A stretch of 64,000 nucleotides of DNA from positions 5,580,001 through 5,644,000 of the forward strand of contig NC_061462.1 of the NCBI RefSeq assembly GCF_022581195.2. The letters run 5' to 3'. Below the pieces are notes generated by a model. That model saw nothing but the letters and a program-made list of their open reading frames with translations, was not told where the DNA came from and made no database searches. This DNA is from Helicoverpa zea (taxonomy: Eukaryota > Arthropoda > Insecta > Lepidoptera > Noctuidae). Below, piece after piece: positions 47,317-60,100 of the stretch. Every line of letters begins with the position of its first letter. Positions within the stretch are counted from its first letter, which is position 1. The translations under genes were made by a program, and so were the position numbers.

Positions 47317-48522
47317 CTGAGCTCTTTAAACTTGTCATCTAGGCAACCCTTTGGTAAGACTGATCGTCAAAATCTATTACTATAATTTGCTGTTGATCCA
47401 TCATTAAATACAATTCAAACTGCAGGTATAGTTCAACAACCTTAGACTCTTTGGGCTCATACACAAAACAGTGCAAAAACTTTTAAACAGACGGCTATAA
47501 AAGAATCAATCTACAATCGATTCAATCTACATACGAGAACAGTTTGAGGGTATTTTAGAGCTCACTCAATACCCAGAGATTCCATTGACCTATCCCAACG
47601 AGATAGATATTGCAGGACAATGACAAATGGTCGATCCGGGCCGCTAATGCATTTTTCGTGTTGCACTTGATTTAATGTGTCTCCAGTTTCATTTTATGGG
47701 GAGCGCCGGCAATGGGCGCTTAATAACCGTGAAAAGGTCGTATAAAGTTAATCATTTTATTCGACGTGAAGTTTACTGGCCGTTCGGTTATCTCGTCCGA
47801 TACGTTGATTCGAACTGCCACTGAAATGCTACACTTTACGATAATGTCACTGTCCAGTATGTGGATTTTAAGATTTGATTTTTACTAAATGAAAGTTTTT
47901 TTTAAAGTCTTCTTTCAATTTGTTGTATCTATACTTACAAAACCACTATTATAATAATGTTTATTCCCGTGATTATATGAAGTAAACTTCGTCAAAATGA
48001 ATATTATTTCACTTCAATAAATCTACTCAATAACTTGAAAACCGCAGAATCTTAAATGACAAGCTTTGACCCAAAATTCGTTTGAAATTGCCTCCAAATT
48101 ACGTGAAAATATTGTTCAAGTCTCTCTTAAACGCCTAATAGACCCCAAATCCATGTTCCCGCTTGTACAAGTTGGAAACTTATTAAAATTCTTCCAGTAT
48201 CCTTCGACCTTTCCTTTACAAGGAAACCTTTTAGACTAGTTTTAAAATGGAAACGTTTATAGATAATGCTGTGTTCAATAATGCATTACTACAACATTCA
48301 ACACAAATAGTTCGTTTAAACAAAAAGCTCAAACAAAATAGTTTACACAAACTACAATCGCGTACAAATTTTATAAACACGGAGATAGGAAACATGACAG
48401 AACAGCAATAAGGCTTATTATATAACGCTAGTTAACGTGTCAACAACCACGAAAGTTGTGGATTCATATCTAATGATTATTAAAACGAATGGCGGGGCGG
48501 GATATAACACTCAAACTAAAAG
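47317..48522. other. Intergenic, nothing recognised
   Basis: AT-rich with a GC-richer patch at about 47620-47830. No recognisable coding exon or repeat. Confidence 0.55.
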
Positions 48523-48735
48523 TTTCATCAACATAATTTATTCGGGACACTCGGCCGAGTGGCCCTCGCGGGCTCTGCAGCTATTTTTTTCTTTATTCGT
48601 TCAGGATACGCTCTGAATTTTGGGCAGACGATTTTTCAGAGGAAACTTCAATTGTGCAACGCGGTCACGTAGTTTTTTAGCGTCACTCGAGCAGACATGC
48701 GCCTGAGTTTAATAATGTCATAGGCAGCCCCCGGC
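48523..48735 (+). repeat. Block family of unknown class, copy B
   Basis: The blocks are TTTCATCAACATAATTTATT at 48523, GCGGTCACGTAGTTTTTTAG at 48661, and TTAATAATGTCATAGGCAGC near 48709. They are collinear with copy A at 30675-30840. The retrotransposon frame begins about 90 bp downstream, but copy A has no such neighbour, so the two are probably unrelated. Confidence 0.6.
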
Positions 48736-48826
48736 GTGCTTATGTGCGCTGTGGCCGGAGGATGATAGCAACCAACAACGTGACTTAATATTATACTCTA
48801 GAATGTCGCGTTGAATTGAATGATCT

Positions 48827-50269
48827 TTGATATCAACTATGTGTGCAACTGCATTGGTAACTCCGTTGCATATCATCTTTAACAAATCGTTGCAAGAAGG
48901 CACCTTTCCCGAGTTATGGAAGGTCTCTAAAGTTACGCCGATATACAAGTCGGGAGATAAAGGAGATGTGTCGAACTACCGCCCTATCTGTGTTCTCAAC
49001 AGTTTTGCAAAAATACTTGAAAGTTACGTTTACAAATGTATTTACAACCATTTCAAACACTTAATAAGTGCTAAACAACACGGATTTGTCACAGGACGAT
49101 CTACCAACTCGAATCTTCTCTATTATACCAGCTTTATATGTGAATCTTTTAACCGGAAAAAACAAGTTGATTCGATTTATACTGATTTCTCCAAAGCTTT
49201 TGATCGCGTGGATCACTTGGCTCTTCTTGCTAAGGTGCATAATGTTGGAATACATGGAAATTTGTTGAGATGGCTAACTTCTTATTTACTTAATCGCTCC
49301 CAGCTGGTGACACTCAGTGGTTATGACTCTGTACCTTATTTAGCAACATCTGGCGTTCCTCAGGGTTCCAATCTTGGCCCTCTCTTGTTCTTAATTTTCG
49401 TTAATGATTTACTATACAAAATTAAAAGTGAATGCTTAGCCTATGCTGATGACATCAAAATATTTAGACGAATTTCCAACCACAGTGACTGTGAACTTCT
49501 CCAAGAAGATATTGAAACCATCGTAAGATGGTGCGAGACAAATTTCATGTCTTTGAATATTAAAAAGTGTCAGATCATTACATTCACCAAGAAGAAAAAA
49601 CATGTACTGAAATATGATTACTCCATAAACAACACGGTCATTGAGAGAGTCACGGAGGTCCGAGACTTGGGAGTGATCTTCGATTCCGAGCTATCGTTTA
49701 GGGCTCACTATGATTATATATGTAGCAAAGCGAACCGCATGCTTTCGTTTGTGCTTCGAACAGCCCGACCATTTAAAAAGACCGAATCTATGATAGTTTT
49801 ATTCTGCTCTTTAGTAAGATCTGTTGTTGAATATTGTTCACCTGTATGGTCTCCAAGTTATGGCACTCATATAGATCGTATAGAGGCAGTACAGAGACGA
49901 TTTGTTAGAGCTCTGAGTGTAAAGTGTGGACTCAGGCGTAAAATACCGGAGTATGTCGATCGCCTTCGTAAATTTTCTTTGGCAACGTTAGAAAGTAGGA
50001 GATGGAATAGCGACTTGTACACCCTACATAAAATTGTAAATGGTTCGATGGATAGTCTCCTTCTAGAAAGCCTCAATATAAAAGTACCGACACGATCTGT
50101 ACGTATACCACAATTGTTTAGTGTTCCTACGTGCAATAACAATGTATCTCACAACAGCCCACTGCATAGAATGTGTAGAAATTACAACACCATATGCTCA
50201 AAGACTGATATATTCCATTGCAAATTTAAATCATTCAAATATTTTCTACTGAATTTGAACAAAGTGTAA
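48827..50269 (+). CDS. Reverse transcriptase fragment, non-LTR type
   Basis: 480 open codons ending at TAA. Landmarks, counted from 48827, are SNYRPICVLNSFAKILE (49-65), KQHGFVTGRSTNSNLL (83-98), motif A YTDFSKAFDRVDH with D120, motif B SGVPQGSNLGPLLF, and motif C LAYADDIKIF with D208 and D209. A thumb and C-terminal region follows, including DLGVIFDSELSF and EYCSPVWSPSY. These match the Jockey/CR1 superfamily; I cannot fix the clade. The first codon is TTG and is not a real start: the frame is truncated, lacking the endonuclease and fingers. The absence of stops suggests recent insertion. Confidence 0.92.
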   Translation: MISTMCATALVTPLHIIFNKSLQEGTFPELWKVSKVTPIYKSGDKGDVSNYRPICVLNSFAKILESYVYKCIYNHFKHLISAKQHGFVTGRSTNSNLLYYTSFICESFNRKKQVDSIYTDFSKAFDRVDHLALLAKVHNVGIHGNLLRWLTSYLLNRSQLVTLSGYDSVPYLATSGVPQGSNLGPLLFLIFVNDLLYKIKSECLAYADDIKIFRRISNHSDCELLQEDIETIVRWCETNFMSLNIKKCQIITFTKKKKHVLKYDYSINNTVIERVTEVRDLGVIFDSELSFRAHYDYICSKANRMLSFVLRTARPFKKTESMIVLFCSLVRSVVEYCSPVWSPSYGTHIDRIEAVQRRFVRALSVKCGLRRKIPEYVDRLRKFSLATLESRRWNSDLYTLHKIVNGSMDSLLLESLNIKVPTRSVRIPQLFSVPTCNNNVSHNSPLHRMCRNYNTICSKTDIFHCKFKSFKYFLLNLNKV

Positions 50270-50519
50270 TCTTAAATCATAGTAATAATAGCAAAAATTT
50301 CCATGTTAGATGTCTCATTAAAATTCATTTTCTTTCTTTATTTTTAATAACTTATGTAAGTAGAACGTAGCATTGCTTATAGTGTAAGCTGTGTACAGTT
50401 ATAATTGGGTCTCAGGTTTATCTATTGTGTTTTCTTATTATTTTCTATTTCTTGTACCTATAACCTGTTATCTGTTTCTGTACCTAATAAATAAAAATAA
50501 AAAAAAAATAAAATAAAAT
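48827..50519 (+). mobile_element. 5'-truncated non-LTR retrotransposon (Jockey/CR1-like)
   Basis: This is the 3' part of a LINE. It has a reverse transcriptase frame, a 3' UTR of about 215 bp and an A-rich tail (AATAAATAAAAATAAAAAAA region, 50485-50519). ORF1, the endonuclease and the first RT blocks are absent. The 5' limit is approximate: recognisable RT similarity starts at about 48830, and a stop codon lies in frame at 48821. I found no certain target-site duplication. Confidence 0.88.
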
Positions 50520-53500
50520 CAATTGGATTTGTCTTACTGCTAAATAAAATTTAACTGATGGTTAAAATAAAATTGCTGTACGAAAATATTTTTTCTACAG
50601 CTGCAAATTTACATTTTGAAGAACAAAGCTAACGCACAGTACTCCTAAACAAGACTATATTATCAAGATTTTAGGTACAGCGCAGTTTTACCTTAGTAAG
50701 GTTTTGAATATGTTAGCAGCTTTATTCTAAAGGAGATAGTGTCCTACCGTCCATCCTATCTGCCTTTCTATTTATGTGAATGGAAATAGTGCACTACATT
50801 TACATTCGGGGATATGCTGCCCTCGCCCACGGGCTGCATTCCTCATAACGCATTTGCAAGGAGTCGATAAATATTGGCAAAAGTGCACAGAGTCACGAGT
50901 GTTTGTAGTGTAACCAATAAATCCCATGCAGCGCTGATAAACAAACGCGGCCATTGTGATTTGCGGCATTTTGTTACATTCGCCAGCGCGGCCGATGCTG
51001 TCATGCGACAATAATTCTTTGAAAACGCTCCTGACAGTTTTGCCGCAAGCGACGCCTCTGCACTAGAATGGGATTTACTATGTCATACGAAACGTTAGCG
51101 GTCGACGAGAAATTTTTCACAAAAGCCATTCAAACAAAACCAATGTTAGGTAGCTAAACGGACATTTATAGCTCAATGTTGTATACCGGCTTGTCTCCGT
51201 TGTTTGTAGGCAAAACGAGATCGTGGCTTTTTGTCACTCGCAATTTACAAACCAAACAATAAACATCAGAAATAATCTTAAAATCCAGATGAATAGCGAA
51301 GGCGGGCGTCACGACGGAATAAAAACAAAAACAAACTGAAGGTAAGTCGTCGCGTTATCTTGATCTTAAATAAAACCGATTTCTTCAGCCAAAATTCTGT
51401 TTGTAAAAAAACTTATTCAGCGTCGGATTCATTAGGATAATTGTACAAGTCAGAAAACAAAAGTTAAACTTGATAAGTATCGAAACAGAAGCAGGTCTAG
51501 TCGATAAATCAATTATTAGATATTGCTTTGTAACTAACACGGAGTTAAAAAATAGAGCAAGTCCGTAATTGCAGCTAGATTATTAGATTAAAAAGCTCTT
51601 CAAGGAACAGGGAGTAAATAAGTTAGTAAGCTTTTACATTTATGTTTCAATGAAGAAAAACTGTTGCAGTATTCATGTGGCACAAAGGAAGCTAATTCAC
51701 TAACGCGACAGAAATCGCTCGAAACCCTTTTATTGGAATACGTATTGCCTACTTATCTTTACTCAAAATACTTGCAATTAAATCTCCCAAAGCGTTGTTT
51801 ACTGAATGTTTGAAACAGCATATAAGCAGGCAGGATTAAATTAAAATATCCCCATTTGTATAATATAAATATGTTATACATAAAATGGCGGCCGGACCCT
51901 GGGCACAGTGGGCCGGAACGAGGACGTCATTCAGTGCGGTGATCAATCTATCGGTCTCGCCGAAGTGACGCATCGATGGACAGCGAAATATATCGATACC
52001 GAGACCCGCGCGGCCCTACGCAAAAACACGTAAGTATAGACGCGTACATATTTTAGTATCGCTCAATTACTTAGATTGGTACAGTCGAGAAGAGATCCTT
52101 TTTACATACTTCCGCTACTACATATTGTAGGAATTTTCGATTCACTCAGTGTCTATCAGTGAGAGAGTTTCGTCTTTGAGTAAGTAGTTCTGAGCATAGA
52201 GGTTGGTATGGTTATCACGTAGTGGAGAGGGGAGTTTTTGAAATCTGAGTGTAATAAAATAGAAATGTGAGTTTCAAAAAAGGGTCTTTATGTATATGTT
52301 TTCTGCAAGAATATTGATAAAATACGTGTCTGACGTTTACCTAACAACGTCTTCTTCTACAATGGTGAAATGCACCTATTCATAAAAAAATATGTAGGAA
52401 ACGAATAGGTATGATATCTAAGTAATGAAAAATAAAAGTTTAATAAAAAAGTATCGGTGCCACAATAAAGAATTCATAATCCAATAGCGTTTGAAACCAG
52501 CGCCTGATTCAATGAATCCCCGCCAACATCAAAAAGAAACAAAGCATTTTTCGGACTCGAAACTTTAAAAAGTATAAAACCAGTCACCAATTGTTCGGGG
52601 GCTAAACGCAAACGGCTCAATAAAAGCCAGCGTGTCCCGTTGGTAAACAAAACTGCCAGTCATTAGACTGAGCGAACGAAAACATTCAGTCCAATTATCC
52701 GGGCCGTGCGGTCCGCACGAAAAACGCCGGGTCAGACCAAACCTAATGACGACGTCAAACGGACTCATCAATCTATTTCGGAGACCTGAAGACCTGATGG
52801 GTACTTTTAGTGTTTACTTATAAACTTCTCTTAGGAACGCGAAGAATGGAAGTTAATTAAGCAGAAATAAGCTAGTTTCGATCCACTCCAGCGGTTTATC
52901 GAGTACGGCCTTACCAGTAAGTTGTAGGAGGGTCTGCGTTTATTAATATTGCCTGAGTTTGATGTTAAAGTTGGAGCTACTATGATTGAGATTTATACTA
53001 GAGTGTACGAAGCACAATAAATAACAATTATAGCAGTTTACTGGTCAGGCTCATAAAGTACACTGTTGCCAAGCATAAACAACAGATGCAGTTTATGGTT
53101 ATTTAGATCAATAACTATAATTTTAAATGCAAATAATAGAAACCAATATGTGGTTATAACACTTTTAATTAGAAATAGTTACGAGATTGTCTATTTGTAA
53201 AGGATGATATGAAGCTGAAAACTTCAAAGTTAATTTTCACTATTATGATAATTTAAAAGTAATGAAGCATCTGAACCCAGAAGATTCCTGTCCCGCCAAA
53301 ACGAGCACGAACTCCGAAAGTGCACGATCCCTCCTAGTTTTACGAGTGACAAATTACTAAGAAAATACCCATTTACAAGTCTATTATATTCCGTTAGCAG
53401 AAGAGAATTTTTAATGGACAATATTTCTGTGAGCCAGTGCACCCGCGCACTTCGCTTTACTCTTTAACTTGCAACTTCAGATGAGAAAATTATTTTTCAT

Positions 53501-54005
53501 TAACGCTTGGTTGCGTTTCAACGTACTGCCAGTGGAATTAAAATCAATTACTTACTTCCGTTAGAACAAAACAAAGTTCTAGAAAATTCTCCCCGTCGCG
53601 TCGCTCCAGTTTGTAGCGATTTCAACGAAATTCGTTTAACGACTCCTATGGTTTAACTGTTCGGTCGAAATTCAGTCGATTTTCTAAGCGAATAATGCAT
53701 TTGTTCGATATGTGGAATATGCTTTTCTCGAGTTACGAATATCAATTTGTGTTAATTTTTGCTCATCTAACTTCATAGACACCTTTTAAAAACATGTAAG
53801 ACCACGATATTTATTAAAAAAAAAAAAAAAAAACAAGTTTTTTCACTGCATATCATATAGGGACCTTAAAGGCAACAAAGCAATTCACATGTAAATTACT
53901 CTTTCAACAGATAATAAAAAGGCGATTACAAGGAAAGTCGCAATGAAACTAAGAATTTACAGTCACCGAACCCTTTTCTCTGAGAAATTCAATAAGCCGG
54001 TGTGC
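50520..54005. other. Intergenic, GC-richer patches of unknown nature
   Basis: No supported gene. Patches richer in GC than the surroundings stand out at about 50770-51070, 51885-52025 and 52600-52760, each with short open frames but no recognisable domain or splice structure. A run of about 20 A lies near 53815-53833 without an identifiable element in front of it. Confidence 0.55.
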
Positions 54006-54129
54006 GGGGCTCTCACGATGTTCCTTACCCTGGTTATGATATTGTTAAGGACCGAGTCCTAGCGAAGCCACTGACACTAAAAAATACGTGACTGTTTTAT
54101 ACGATCCCATCCCACGTTCGTGAAAAATC
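54006..54129 (-). repeat. Block family of unknown class, copy C
   Basis: On the minus strand the blocks ATTTTTCACGAACGTGGG, CAGTCACGTATTTTTTAGTG, AACAATATCATAACCAGGG and GTGAGAGCCCC follow in the same order as in copy A at 30675-30840. The first block of A and B (CATAATTTATTCG) was not found here. Confidence 0.55.
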
Positions 54130-57100
54130 GGCGTACTTCGATAGTCTCCCGATATAAAGAGATCCGAATAGGCGTTCACCGGATCACGCCACTTACAGGA
54201 TAATGCAAGTCTTTTGTCTACGTCGCTCAATCAGCACTATACTTTCATTCATTCTGGACTGAATGAATCTAAGGAACAAGAGAAACGATTGTAGCAAATC
54301 TAGCTTCGATTGTATGAAATGTGAACGTTTTGTATTTTTTACGGTTTTATAGGAGAGATCTGAAAAGCTGAAAAGTAAACTGGATTAGGTGCTATTGCAA
54401 GTAAATGTGAGCGTAGACATGGCTGCTTTTAAATGTGAATGGTCGAGAACGTTCCGCATTCGGATTAGTCAATTCGTCTGCTAGCATGTGGAGATGGTTC
54501 CAAAGTGGACCTTACTGAAAAAAGCTTTTAGTTATTCATATGAACGCAAAGAATACTCGTCACATAATGTGAGACTCTATTAAAAAACTACGCATACGTG
54601 TTCGACAAACAAACTAAATATTTTTGCATAATTAAAATCACTAGCAAAAAACAACAGAAACTTGAAACAGCTCTATTTGGAGCTTATATCAAAAACAACT
54701 AAAAATAGAACCTAAAAACATTAGATGATGAATTTGCAGTTCGCAGTATCGCCCTACAAAACATTTCTATGAAAAAACTTAAATAATATGCATGTTTTCC
54801 CTGAAAATCGATTTAAAACTTGAATTTATACAGATAAGTGGTACACACTAGAGAATAAAAGTCAAAATATTGAACTAGGTAGCTGAATCTCAGTTAATAT
54901 TCGCAACATTTTTGCGGTTTCAACGCAGGTGCGATCCAGCCATTATCAAATTCACATCGGTCTCTTTAGCAAAATAACGCATTCCGTTAGTCAGAATAAA
55001 ATAATTTTATGGATTGAAATTAAGATTTTGAAGAAGTATTTTCAATTTCAAGCCGATAATATTCAACGCTTTCCTAATCTATGTGCCTACAAAATGAATT
55101 ATACAACTTATCTAGAAATAAACTAAACTTCCCATAAAACTTATTGAGGCATCTAAAAAATACTAACAGTACCTACTCTAGACTATACGTTTAATTGCTC
55201 CGTAAAACAAATTACGTCCACCTCGTTGCTCGTAAAAGTCTATTGAGATTTTTTATTATCTTTACAAATTATGCCGCAATGGAATTTTTTGTTTTGTTTG
55301 TGTACCCTTTTCATTGCATTGTTTTTTTCGGTCACCGTTTATTAATTTTCTTCAAAAGAACCAAACCAAAGGAAAACATTCATTCCACGTACATATCGAT
55401 AAGTACAGACAATATATGAAGGGAAACGAGAACCTCTAAAGATGTGACAGTAAAAGTGTAATATTAGACGATTTATGGAGCGTTTAAAGGCGTTGAAAAC
55501 CATTGGACCACGAATAAAGTGCTCACCAAATAGAATACCAATTCAATACATTCAACAAAAATATGCATGTAATTGGCCGTAAATTCAAATTATTTCGTTC
55601 TGATCGCATATTTCCTTTATCAGATTTAAAAACAACTGGACCAAACGCACGCGTCTATTTTTAGAATTGTTCAGTGTTGGTCATGCATTGCTCCCGTGCT
55701 CGCGATTCACACAATGAATTCTCCCTCTGTCGACGCGCTGAACAGTAAGCGTTAAAATTATTGGAATTTTATTTAAATAAAAAAACTATTGAATTGCTGG
55801 GGAAATACGTCGTTCGACAAGCGAGGCCCCGGCGCTGAGATGTGTCGCTTAAATGGCAGTGTGCGATATATTCGAGGGCACGTTTATATCGCATGTTATT
55901 AAATTCTTTTCCTCGCGACTGGTGATGGCAATCGTCTTATTCAATTACACGCCAAACAAGGCATGAGAATAGCTGACAATGACTACACGGAGAAAATGCC
56001 GCTATTGAAAATGCGAAGCTTATTTCATTTAATTTTGTTGTGATGTGACAACTCTGACAAGCGACTTCGAGTGTTTTTATAATAAAGAATGGATCCTGAA
56101 AAAACGCTCGTTCAAGTTACAAGATGAAATGTTTTTATTGTTTTGATATTAAATGGCGTGAGAACGAAACTTTCAATGTAAGCCGCAATAATCCGACGGA
56201 TTATATAACAAAAGAACTTAATGAGTCTAAAAAAAGTATAATGGTTACATATATTTACCCTTTAATGTATTTTGAGCCTTTATCGTGTGTACTTTAAATA
56301 TGAATAAACATTTCGAAACTAATAAAAAACCTCTTTCCCAAAGGGATGTGTTAAAATATTCTAAAGAGTACTTTATGAGGGACATATCTGCCTTGCGAGC
56401 CATAACTATAAAACAATCAGCAAAAGAATCTGGAATATTTCGCGGGCATTTCCTCAACGAACTTTTATTAAAAAACTTTTTGGTTTTTATCAGCTTTTAA
56501 CTTCTGTATCTAGAAACTTTATGTTTTAACTATTATTTTTGCACTTACAGCATATCAAGATTATACATTATACTGCTATAATTCCATATAACTTATCATC
56601 CACTCCCATTCGTTATGAATAATAGTGTACACGTTCAGGATTGGTGTCGAAATGTGCACTTTAAAAAAGAATGGGCCGGAGACTCTCTGACATATGAAAT
56701 GCACTTGGCATTTTTATGTCATCGTTTTAAGGCATATGAGGAAAACTCTTTAATTTTTCAGAGGCAGTTAAAAAGAGTATAACTGGAGAATTTAAAGGCA
56801 ATGGATTTTCTCTAAATGAAAGCAATAAATGAAATGGGTATTATTAAACAGATAATTTCAGTAAAGTTTTCTCTACAAAATATGTACATGCGAATTTATG
56901 TAGATCAGATTGTAATACAACAAAGTTTCACATTTGTTCAGCTTTGTGCAAGCACTCACTAGTTCACGTATTATGATCGCATTTCGCGGTTGGTAACGGA
57001 TATTGCTCGCCTGTCCAACTCCTTTCCGAAGCAATCTGTGTTTGACAGATCTCACAGTTTTGATCACTCGAGCGAACCTATACCCTAGCCTCTCAGTAAC

Positions 57101-60100
57101 CACTGCTCCATTTTATTTATATTTCCCTTACATAACCACACACTACTTCCAACAAATAAATGGCGTAAGTAACTCATGCGTGTATTTTTACCAAAGAATA
57201 TATGAACTTTAGTCGTTTTATTCGTGTATAAAATATTTAAACTTTAAGCCATGTTAAGCCTTGACGGATTTGGCCAACCTCTGAAATTCACGCAGTAAAA
57301 CACTATTATACAAAACTGCTTTATAATGGACTCAATAGAATACTTTTGTGAAACATTAACGAGAAATAATCTGATAGTTTATCTGAGATAAAAGCCAAAA
57401 ATCAGCACACGTTATTTTCACACTGGGGGCACAAAATCCGCCTAGGGGCAGACGGAGGTGCTTTTAATGTCACCCACAATGTTATCTGAACAAATTTATA
57501 ATATCGTCAGTCACAGTGGGGGCTATTTATTTAGGTTTTTATAAGCCTTGTTTATTTATTATGCTCCCTCGCATCAGTGTTAACTACACATCATTTCAAG
57601 CTAGCCGTTTGATGTACGATGGATAATAAATGTTGAGCCTCTGTGAAAATTGAGATTTTCTGAATTAGTTGCTGAAATAGTTTTAGGTTAAAAATAGAAA
57701 GTCCCTTTTTTTCTTGAAAATGCTGCGCTTACAGGGTTAATTTAAAGTAATATCTGCTCACAGCTAGACATTGGCCCATTCTATCAGAAATGGAATTGAA
57801 GAGTAAATATCTTATTAATTCTCAAAGTACTTATTATAGCGTATTCTAAAGAACAAAATCTGAAAAAAAAAAGCAAAAGTTCCGACTAAGAAATTATGTT
57901 TAACCCCCAATTGAATCCGTAATAAATCCGTGTAAAGACTTTCTGAAGCATTAGTTATAAAAGTCATCTTATGATTTATTTATACGAGATGAAGATAAAT
58001 TGAATCGTCTAAATTAAATGGCTATAATAAATGAAATGTTCATTACTCATTGTCACGAACATGCCGTCATTTACTCGCTGAATTATTTTGTGGACGGAGT
58101 ATCATCACACTGTGATATTATAAACTAATATGAATAAAACCTCGTTGCAGATCTCAAGGCTAACGTCATTTGTCTTGTTAGAGACAATATGTCAAAATAC
58201 TTTTCGCGTAAACAGCTCCCGTATTCTATATTAATGTGTATTATTGAGTGCAGTTACAAATATTTACAGTTACAAATATAAATCTAAAGCTACAGTTGTG
58301 CCGTGCACTAAAGTGCAATTATAGTTAAACCCAGATCTAGTAGCACTACCTACTACCTACATCATTTCTCGGTCTTATTTCATCCGTTTATATGTAACCT
58401 TAAAAAAAAAAAAACACAAAGTATAAAATAAATAAGTATAGTGTTGCGATACAAATCTTTACGGACGATTGAAGACGTAGATTATTTTTCGCAGTGATAA
58501 GTATATTTACATAGATAAGTGACTTTATACCGTATTTCTACGCCTTCTTCATTCACTTCAAAATAAAACTTAAAATTAAATAAGGCTTTCATATATAATG
58601 ACAAAATTGAAATCTATTTCAATCCATTAATATTATTAATTCTGCCCGCTATAAAAATATTTAATGCTCTTACGGCAAACTTACTGCATAAATTATTATA
58701 TCACATGCTGTAATTACATTAGATTTAGTGCTGGCTTTTCCATTGCCGTTCCCAAGAAATAAAATTGCTATAAACACAATTTATAATATTATTAAAAACT
58801 TTTTTCAATGTAAATCACATTATCAAGAAGCATAATGTTTTGCTTATGATACACATCCGTTCGTAATTCGAATTCTAAATATTTGAATTTCGAATATCAC
58901 TTAACAGTTGAACGGCCTGTATCATAGTATCAAATTATGTTCTATTCTTTATTTAAAAATGTGTTCAAAATAAGGTCCTAGTTCCAAAAAGTATGTGTTA
59001 GGCGTTGACAAGCTGCCTTGCTGCAACTGAAATCTGTCAGGCGTCCTTGCTTTGACAGGAGCTAAGAGAGTAAATAGAGGGCACGTATCAACGGCCAACG
59101 GCATACTTGTTTTCATAGAAGCTACACTTTCTTGTAGATACAGAACAATTTGTAAATAGGCCAATTTTAAGACTCTTGATGATAGCATTTCAGGGTAATT
59201 TAGAATGGAGACATAACCATTATTTTTAAAGTGCATCAGGGACAGTGTATCAGAAATCTAATAACTCGACAAGGAAGTGGCATATTCTGTATTCGTGTAG
59301 CGAGAAAATAAGTATCAACATCCGAACCGATAGCAATTCAAACCCGTAACCCCAAAATCATATCATGCAAAACTACGCAAGCAGCAACAATACCCAAAAC
59401 TATCGGTTTCCATTTCAACAAAACACGCCATAGCATAGGTGACGCTGAAAATAGCAAGTTTTAGGATTTTTCTCTTGCCCATAATGATATGATAATTCGA
59501 TTGCCCATTGTGTATTATTGCGGTCGGCCGCGGTCTTGAACCCAATGGGAATATAAATTTTCAAAGGTAAATACGAAAAAGGCACTGCCGTGAATCTTTT
59601 TATGGCGCTATTGTATGGAAAAATGATATGCTCTCGTTATTGAAGAGAATCGTAAGCGTAAATTTTCACCTGTGCTGTTACTCGTAATATATTCTCAAAG
59701 CCATTATGGTTTCGATTTCGCCGTAAAATCTGGTTATGTGCACTTAATTTGAAACAAAGGGTTTCATTGTGATGGAACATACTAAATGGGTCAGGTCTGT
59801 ACATCGGTGAAAACTTTAGTAATTTACTATACTCAGCGTACTTCCAGTGACGACCAAATAATGTTTCATTTGCAGTAATGAGATTTTGCGTTGGTGTTAT
59901 TGTGAACCTCGAGACGTGTTCTCAATGGATAATTCCACCGGCAGATGTAGGTAAATCGTTAAAGTTACTCGTTAGCATCAAAACTTTCAGTAATATTCTA
60001 TTCCTAGAAACAAAGCGACAACAACTCGTCGGGACGTAAATAACTTTCTAAGTAGTAGTACTTAGCCAGATGACTTATCATTAAGTATGTATCTTCTAAG

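Noticed and set aside
48718..48948. Minus-strand frame overlapping the start of the retrotransposon
   Set aside because: It is the mirror of the reverse transcriptase frame and extends into unrelated flanking sequence.
56285..56500. 71-codon frame with fairly polar, protein-like composition
   Set aside because: It begins at GTG, overlaps an equally open minus-strand frame, and has no recognisable domain.
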